Positions 13,241-17,573 of a stretch of 17,573 bases of DNA are shown in pieces. This DNA comes from a bacterium (lineage in GTDB: Bacteria; Chloroflexota; Chloroflexia; Thermomicrobiales; UBA6265): NCBI GenBank assembly GCA_029977305.1, contig JAPOLF010000012.1, positions 1 to 17,573 on the forward strand, read 5' to 3'. Position 1 is the first letter of the stretch. Every line of letters begins with the position of its first letter. The position numbers were made by a program, and so were the translations under genes. Under the pieces are notes generated by a model that ran no database searches, was not told the DNA's origin, and saw only the letters and a program-made list of their open reading frames with translations.

Positions 13241-15297
13241 TCGGCGATGAGGACCATCACCGCGTGTGGCGGCACGGTGAGGGTGGCGGTGGGGACTGGC
13301 TTGGGGGTGTCGTCGAGCGGAGCAGTGGTGTCGACCATCACCGCCCACGCGCGGCCGTCCGGGAGATCGAACGGCACCGCGTGACCGCTGGCGTTCATCA
13401 GCAGCGCGAGCCATCCGGTTTCCGGTGCCTCGGCGGAGATCGCCCACCCGAGGGCGCGCAGGTCTTCGCGCTGCCAGTCGTCGCCCTGCATCTCGCCGCC
13501 CCCCGGGCGCAGCCAGACGAGGCCGTGATCGGGGTTGTCCGCGTCGCGATGATCGGCGAAGTGCACCCGACGAAGCGGGGCAAGTGTGCGCCGAAGGTGG
13601 ACCAGGCGGCGGGTCAGCGCGAGCGTGGTCTCCGCGCCCTCGTCGAGATCCCAATTCCACCAACTGATGGCATTGTCTTGGCAATAGGCGTTGTTGTTGC
13701 CGCGCTGGGTGCGGTGGATCTCGTCGCCGCCGAGGAGCATCGGCACTCCCAGCGAGCAGAGCAGCGTGGTGAGCATGTTGCGCTGCTGGCGGTGGCGGAT
13801 GGCGACGACATCAGGCCGTGCTGATGGACCCTCGACACCCCAGTTGAACGAGAGATTGTGATTCGAACCGTCGCGGTTGGCCTCACCGTTTGCCTCGTTG
13901 TGCTTGTCGAGGTAACTCGAGAGGTCGAGCATGGTGAAGCCGTCGTGGGCGGTGATGAAGTTGATGCTGGCAGAGGGCAGGCGGTGTCCGCGGCGGAAGA
14001 GATCGGGTGAGCCCGCGATGCGGAACCCCAATTCGGTGCCCTGCGGATCGCCGCGCCAGAACGAGCGGAGGGTGTCGCGGTAGCGATCATTCCATTCGGA
14101 CCAGCCGCCCGGGAAATTGCCGAGGTGGTAGCCGCCGTTGCCGGTGTCCCACGGCTCGGCGATGAGTTTCACCTGATGGAGGACGGGATCCTGGCTGATG
14201 GTGTCGAGGAAGGCGCCGGTGTGGGCGACCTCGTTCGCCTCGCGGAGCAGGGCGGGGGCGAGATCGAAGCGGAAGCCGTCGACATGCATCTCCTCGACCC
14301 AGTGGCGCAAGGAATCCATCACGAGCGCGAGGCCGACCGGGTGGGTGGTGTCGAAGGTGTTGCCGCAACCGGTGTAGTCGAGGTAGAAGCGCGGGTGGTC
14401 GGGATCGAGGCGGTAGTAGGCGGCGTTGTCGATGCCGCGGAACCCGAGGCACGGACCGAGGTGGTTGCCCTCGGCGGTGTGGTTGTAGACGACGTCGAGC
14501 AGGACTTCGATCCCCGCGGCGTGAAGGGCCTTGACCATGTCCTTGAATTCGCGCACCTGGTCGTTCCCGGCGCTCGCAGCGGCGAGGCGCGGTGAGGGCG
14601 CGAGGAATGCCAACGTGTTGTATCCCCAGTAGTTGGTGAGCCCGCGACTGGCGAGATGGGTTTCGTCCTCGTGGGCATGCACCGGCAGGAGCTCGACAGC
14701 GGTCACCCCGAGCTGCTGCAGGTAGGAGATCGCGGCGGGGTGGGCGAGTCCGGCGTAGGTGCCGCGCAGCTCCTCCGGGATGTCGGGGCAGGTTTTCGTG
14801 AATCCCTTGACGTGCAGCTCGAGGATCACCGATTCGTGCATCGGGATGGCGAGGCGGGAGTCGGTGCCCCAGTCGTAGGCGGGGTCGACGACGACCGACC
14901 GCGGGACGAACGGCGCACTGTCCTGCTCGTTCATGATGAGGTCGTTGACGCGCGGTTCGGTGCGATGGGCGAAGATCGCCGGGGACCAGGTGACGCCGCG
15001 GTGGATCGCGAAGGCGTAGGGGTCGGTCAGCAGTTTGGCGGGATTGCAGCGGAGACCGCGCTCAGGGTCCCAGGGGCCGTCGACGCGGAATCCGTACGCG
15101 TCACCGGGCCGGATGCCCGGGAGGTAGTCATGCCAGACATCGCCGGAGCGTTCGCGGAGAGGGATGCGCTCGGCCTCGAGCGGATCGTCGGGATCGGCGA
15201 AGCGGCAGAACGAGACGGCAGTGGCGACGCTGGAGGCGATGGCGACGTTGACGCCTGAGCCGTCCCAGCGGACACCAAGCGGGTATGGGGTGCTCAC
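13237..15297 (-). CDS. glgX: Glycogen debranching enzyme GlgX (isoamylase-type, GH13)
   Basis: 686-residue enzyme that hydrolyses alpha-1,6 branches of glycogen or phosphorylase limit dextrin. The N-terminal CBM48-like domain begins PYPLGVRWDGSGVNVAI and includes YGFRVDGPWDPERGLRCNPAKLL. The GH13 barrel shows VLLDVVYNHTAEGN (region I), DGFRFDLAPAL with nucleophile Asp345, LIAEPWD with acid/base Glu381, and ITAHDGFT with transition-state Asp452. LGGDEIHRTQRGNNNAYCQDN and WWNWD are typical of GlgX/TreX. No other glycogen or trehalose gene is adjacent. The annotated GTG at 15297 lies 19 bases from the only good Shine-Dalgarno (AGGAGGG, 15323-15317); an in-frame CTG at 15309-15307 is seven bases from it and could be the true start. 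A promoter and a hairpin precede it. Its 3' end shares CTAG with the aminotransferase gene. Confidence 0.95.
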   Translation of the reverse strand: MSTPYPLGVRWDGSGVNVAIASSVATAVSFCRFADPDDPLEAERIPLRERSGDVWHDYLPGIRPGDAYGFRVDGPWDPERGLRCNPAKLLTDPYAFAIHRGVTWSPAIFAHRTEPRVNDLIMNEQDSAPFVPRSVVVDPAYDWGTDSRLAIPMHESVILELHVKGFTKTCPDIPEELRGTYAGLAHPAAISYLQQLGVTAVELLPVHAHEDETHLASRGLTNYWGYNTLAFLAPSPRLAAASAGNDQVREFKDMVKALHAAGIEVLLDVVYNHTAEGNHLGPCLGFRGIDNAAYYRLDPDHPRFYLDYTGCGNTFDTTHPVGLALVMDSLRHWVEEMHVDGFRFDLAPALLREANEVAHTGAFLDTISQDPVLHQVKLIAEPWDTGNGGYHLGNFPGGWSEWNDRYRDTLRSFWRGDPQGTELGFRIAGSPDLFRRGHRLPSASINFITAHDGFTMLDLSSYLDKHNEANGEANRDGSNHNLSFNWGVEGPSARPDVVAIRHRQQRNMLTTLLCSLGVPMLLGGDEIHRTQRGNNNAYCQDNAISWWNWDLDEGAETTLALTRRLVHLRRTLAPLRRVHFADHRDADNPDHGLVWLRPGGGEMQGDDWQREDLRALGWAISAEAPETGWLALLMNASGHAVPFDLPDGRAWAVMVDTTAPLDDTPKPVPTATLTVPPHAVMVLIAD

Positions 15298-15325
15298 GCG
15301 CGTGGTCAGGGCCGATCCCTCCTGC

Positions 15326-15342
15326 GGGTCGCGGGGCGACCC
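15326..15342 (-). promoter_or_regulatory. 5'-leader hairpin of glgX
   Basis: GGGTCGC and GCGACCC form a perfect seven-base stem around a three-base loop. On the glgX strand it starts about three bases after the predicted transcription start and ends two bases before the AGGAGGG ribosome binding site. It could stabilise the transcript or affect ribosome loading. Seen directly; function inferred. Confidence 0.45.
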
Positions 15343-15351
15343 ATCTGCGGA

Positions 15352-15379
15352 AGTATCCCACCGTTCGTACGCCGGTCAA
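15352..15379 (-). promoter_or_regulatory. Putative glgX promoter
   Basis: On the minus strand TTGACC (15379-15374; 5/6 to consensus) is followed after 16 bases by GATACT (15357-15352; 4/6). The spacer length equals that of the HTH-regulator promoter. Predicted start of transcription is near 15345, about 48 bases before GTG 15297. The rest of the glgX-sulfatase gap (15380-15545) shows no clear sulfatase promoter. Confidence 0.5.
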
Positions 15380-15556
15380 CGACGCGGCGCGGGAGCAGCC
15401 CCGTGTGGCTCGATTGCTGCGTAGGGGATACTGCCGCGGACGGCGCGGCCGGGAGTCCGACCACCGCCAGCGCGGAACGACTTCGCCCGCCCGCACGTTT
15501 TCCGAACACTCACCGGTGGGCCTCCGCGTCGCGTCCCGGTGCAAGAAGGATTGTTG

Positions 15557-16993
15557 ATGAGATTCCCGCTCTCCCGCCGCGCGCTCCTGACGCGCACCTC
15601 GCAAGCGAGCCTTGGCGCGCTGATCCCGAATGAGTTCGCGGGACCGAAGCAGGGGCCGGATGTGCTGGTGGTGGTCATGGATGACATGCGCGCCAGCGAC
15701 TGGCAGGCCTTCGGGCAGACGCGCACGCTTCTCGCCAATGGCACGATGTTCGAGAACTTCATCCTCAACACGCCGGTGTGCGGCCCCTCGCGCGCGACGA
15801 TGTTCACCGGGCGACACGCCCACAACCACCGTGCCTTCACCAACACCGGCGAGAGTGGCACGTGGGAGCAGTACAAAGCCCATGACGCAGGGCAGGATGC
15901 GATCTACACGAAGGCGAAGGACGCGGGCTACCGCACCGTGATCAGCGGGAAGTTCCTCAACGGGGCGCCGAAGCGCGGCGGGATAGGTCCCGGATGGAGC
16001 AGTTTTGCGATCACCGAAGACAAGCGGTATCTGGATTTCACCCTCAACGAGAATGGGAAATCCCACGAATACGATGGGCGCCGCAAGTACAGCACCGATG
16101 TGTTGGCGAACCACCTGATCACTGAGATCGAGGATGCGAATCGCCACCAACCCCTGATGCTCTTCTACACCCCGAAGGCGCCAAAGGGACCAAGCACGCC
16201 GGATCCTGCGCGGGCGGCAATGTTTACCCAAGCGGCACAGGTCACCGACCCGGCCACCAACGAGGCCGACATTTCCGACAAGCCGCAGGCGGTGCGGCGG
16301 CGCAAGCCGCTCACGCCGCAGGCGATGGACGATCTTGCGCGGGCAAATCGGCAGCGACTGGAGACCCTTGCCTCGGTCGACGCGGCAATCGTCCGCATTC
16401 TCACCGCGATCAACCAGCGGCGGGACATCTCGCACTTGTATGTCTTCATCACGAGTGACAACGGGTTTGCACTGGGGGATCATCGCCTGACCGGCAAGGG
16501 GCGCCCGTATGACAGCGTGATCCGGGTGCCGCTGTTGGCGTTCGGCCCGGGATTCGCTCCGGGGGTGAATAGCAGGCTCTGCAGCATGGTCGATCTCGCG
16601 CCGACGATCGCGCAGGTGACAGGCGTGCCCTTGCCGAACACCGATGGCCTCTCCTTGCTGAGCGCGGAGCAGCGGGACACAGTGCTGCTCGAGTGTCGGA
16701 GTGGATCGCAGCATTACGACGGCTTGCGTACCGCCACCGAGCTCTACGTCGAATACGACGACGGCGAGCGGGAGTACTACGACCACACCACCGATCCGGA
16801 TGAACTGACCAATCGCCTCGCCGACTGGGATGGCCAGTTGCCGAGTCTGGACCCGGTGCATGAGGCGCAATTGATCTCGCGGTTGGCGACGGCGCGGATC
16901 TGCAGCGGCCGATCGTGCTGGGATCCGTTGACCGCCCCGCCGGTGCCGGTCGCAGGTCGACGTGGAGGACGGCGTCGCGCCCGAGGACGCTAG
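15557..16993 (+). CDS. Sulfatase (formylglycine-dependent, type I)
   Basis: 478-residue alkaline-phosphatase-superfamily sulfatase that hydrolyses sulfate esters, probably of a polysaccharide or glycan outside the cytoplasm. DVLVVVMDDMRASDW holds the metal-binding aspartates, and CGPSRATMFTGR (Cys75 to Arg86) matches the C-x-P-S-R sulfatase signature whose Cys is converted to formylglycine. SDNGFALGDHRLTGKGRPYDSVIRVPLL supplies the C-terminal metal Asp-Asn and active-site Lys. The closing DHTTDPDELTNRL is typical of N-acetylglucosamine-6-sulfatase-like members. The N-terminus SRRALLT looks like a Tat motif, but the following hydrophobic segment is short and weak, so export is uncertain. ATG 15557 has AAGGA (15546-15550) six bases upstream. 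No formylglycine-generating enzyme lies in the window, so it must be encoded elsewhere. The tail is Arg-rich. It is coupled to the small zinc-protein gene. Confidence 0.92.
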   Translation: MRFPLSRRALLTRTSQASLGALIPNEFAGPKQGPDVLVVVMDDMRASDWQAFGQTRTLLANGTMFENFILNTPVCGPSRATMFTGRHAHNHRAFTNTGESGTWEQYKAHDAGQDAIYTKAKDAGYRTVISGKFLNGAPKRGGIGPGWSSFAITEDKRYLDFTLNENGKSHEYDGRRKYSTDVLANHLITEIEDANRHQPLMLFYTPKAPKGPSTPDPARAAMFTQAAQVTDPATNEADISDKPQAVRRRKPLTPQAMDDLARANRQRLETLASVDAAIVRILTAINQRRDISHLYVFITSDNGFALGDHRLTGKGRPYDSVIRVPLLAFGPGFAPGVNSRLCSMVDLAPTIAQVTGVPLPNTDGLSLLSAEQRDTVLLECRSGSQHYDGLRTATELYVEYDDGEREYYDHTTDPDELTNRLADWDGQLPSLDPVHEAQLISRLATARICSGRSCWDPLTAPPVPVAGRRGGRRRARGR

Positions 16994-16996
16994 GAG
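16992..16996 (+). promoter_or_regulatory. Shine-Dalgarno overlapping the sulfatase stop codon
   Basis: AGGAG at 16992-16996 uses the last two bases of the sulfatase TAG stop (16991-16993) and lies seven bases before ATG 17004. Ribosomes finishing the sulfatase would uncover or directly reuse this site, suggesting translational coupling. Confidence 0.65.
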
Positions 16997-17003
16997 ATCG
17001 CGG

Positions 17004-17297
17004 ATGAAGTGCGTGATCGGCCACGACGGAAAGACCTGCGTGCCAGGGGCACGGGCCACCCTTGCCGGTCGCCGGGGAAGCAGTAGGCAGACCTCCGTAT
17101 ATGGGCGATTGGCGCCGTGCCATGGTGCGGCGCGGGCGTTGAAGCGCTGCGACGACACCCCCGGCGAGCGCTGCCCCTATCGCGAGGCACAGGTCTTCTT
17201 TCTGGATGAGCAATCAGCGATCGCAGCGGGGTTCCGTCCCTGTGCGCATTGCTTCCCGGAGAAGTACCAGGCGTGGAAAGCCGCTCAGGAAACTTGA
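17004..17297 (+). CDS. Small Ada-type zinc-binding domain protein
   Basis: 97-residue protein whose C-terminal half matches the zinc-binding module of the Ada DNA-repair protein: VFFLDEQSAIAAGFRPCAHCFPEKY (residues 64-88) parallels the Ada segment ending in A-x-A-A-G-F-R-P-C-x-x-C. Seven cysteines are present (3, 12, 39, 49, 57, 80, 83); Cys80 and Cys83 are the second ligand pair, while the first pair is probably among 39, 49 and 57. In Ada one zinc cysteine accepts methyl groups from DNA phosphotriesters, but stand-alone proteins of this type have no proven role. The AraC-type HTH and methyltransferase domains of full Ada are absent. The start at ATG 17004 is fixed by AGGAG seven bases upstream, overlapping the sulfatase stop; an upstream in-frame extension would run into the sulfatase gene. 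Co-transcription with a sulfatase is unexplained. Confidence 0.78.
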   Translation: MKCVIGHDGKTCVPGARATLAGRRGSSRQTSVYGRLAPCHGAARALKRCDDTPGERCPYREAQVFFLDEQSAIAAGFRPCAHCFPEKYQAWKAAQET

Positions 17298-17452
17298 TCG
17301 CCACCCCGCATTCAGCGAATAACTCACTGGAGCACAGGATTGTCCGCGTGGTCCGGGATGCTTGATGTCAACACAACGGATTGGCATGTATGCTTTCCCC
17401 TCGCCTCCCTGTGACGAGACTCGCGTCGCGGTGGGGTGTTTCGAGGGGACCC

Positions 17453-17524
17453 ATGGATTGCATGCTCACACCTGAATTCCCACGCGCTCGAACGTGGCTC
17501 GTCAGACCCGAGGTCACGCGGTGA
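17453..17524 (+). CDS. Putative 23-residue leader peptide coupled to the Tat-protein gene
   Basis: ATG 17453 follows GAGG (17443-17446, within GAGGGG) by six bases, an ideal spacing, and the frame runs 23 codons to TGA 17522-17524. That stop overlaps the GTG start (17521-17523) of the next gene in GTGA, the classical arrangement for translational coupling. The peptide (MDCMLTPEFPRARTWLVRPE, then VTR) is Arg/Pro-rich with one Trp and has no membrane helix. A TATGCT box at 17389-17394 may be the -10, placing the transcript start about 50 bases upstream; no good -35 is seen at normal spacing. The remainder of the 17298-17452 gap shows nothing I can name. Short ORFs arise by chance, so this is probable rather than certain. 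Confidence 0.45.
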   Translation: MDCMLTPEFPRARTWLVRPEVTR

Positions 17525-17573
17525 GCGGCATGGTGACGCGGCGTGCCCTACTCAAGCAGGCGGGAACGGCGGG
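17521..17573 (+). CDS. N-terminus of a Tat-exported protein (partial, cut by window end)
   Basis: GTG 17521 is preceded by GAGG (17510-17513) seven bases upstream and opens M-S-G-M-V-T-R-R-A-L-L-K-Q-A-G-T-A-G before the window ends. T-R-R-A-L-L-K is a good twin-arginine motif followed by the start of a small-residue, hydrophobic segment, so the product is likely a folded, often cofactor-containing, secreted protein or a solute-binding lipoprotein. ATG 17530 and GTG 17533 are possible alternative starts. The start overlaps the stop of the 23-codon leader ORF. The family cannot be judged from 17 codons. Confidence 0.65.
   Translation, partial: MSGMVTRRALLKQAGTA

Noticed and set aside
15128..17158. 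676-residue open frame on the minus strand
   Set aside because: Antisense to the sulfatase, whose CxPSR signature and metal residues are intact; the minus translation has no recognisable domain.
9486..17297. Possible reassignment of TGA, given the strong preference for TAG stops
   Set aside because: TGA cleanly ends the HTH regulator, MarR and zinc-protein genes at normal family lengths, and no in-frame TGA is needed inside any gene.
1..17573. Mobile elements, CRISPR arrays, tRNA or rRNA genes, toxin-antitoxin or defence systems
   Set aside because: No transposase, integrase, regularly spaced repeats, cloverleaf-like sequence or paired small toxin/antitoxin genes were found on either strand.

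Overview
The window is a GC-rich, densely packed stretch of bacterial chromosome. It carries fifteen well-supported protein genes, a probable 23-residue leader ORF, and the start of a further gene at the right edge. I see no transposase, integrase, phage gene, CRISPR array, tRNA or rRNA. The content (MreB, GlgX, a long secreted metalloprotease, a five-helix membrane molybdoenzyme with an internal twin-arginine motif, several Tat-type N-termini) suggests a high-GC free-living heterotroph, most likely Chloroflexota (Thermomicrobia-like) or Actinomycetota. The phylum is inferred from gene style only.

Layout. Left part (1-5018): secreted zinc metalloprotease (+), adenosine deaminase family protein (-), DEDDh exonuclease (+), uncharacterised Pro-rich/Cys-His protein (-), and mreB (+), probably starting at a TTG codon. 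Middle (5019-9488): small acidic TerB-like protein (+), an unusual DAHP synthase joining a ferredoxin-like regulatory domain to a complete AroG-type enzyme (+), amidase-signature enzyme (-), and a MerR/excisionase-type HTH regulator with a helical sensor domain (+), preceded by a consensus promoter overlapped by a dyad. Right part (9489-17573): membrane sulfite-oxidase-like molybdoenzyme (+), MarR regulator (+), class V aminotransferase (+), glycogen debranching enzyme GlgX (-), a sulfatase (+) coupled to a small Ada-type zinc protein (+), then a 23-codon leader ORF whose stop overlaps the start of a Tat-exported protein cut by the window end.

The genes do not form one pathway. Most are single-gene transcription units on alternating strands: shikimate pathway entry, purine salvage or menaquinone precursor metabolism, glycogen breakdown, cell shape, and extracytoplasmic redox or hydrolysis. 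The clearest cooperation is local: sulfatase with the zinc protein (Shine-Dalgarno overlapping the stop codon), leader ORF with the Tat gene (GTGA overlap), and the HTH regulator with the dyad at its own promoter.

Most notable points: (1) the FL-domain/AroG-type DAHP synthase fusion; (2) all four convergent gene pairs overlap by exactly four bases with interlocked stop codons; (3) TAG ends 11 of 15 complete genes, unexpected for a GC-rich genome; (4) the short leader ORF at 17453-17524; (5) the candidate autoregulatory promoter/operator at 8646-8681.
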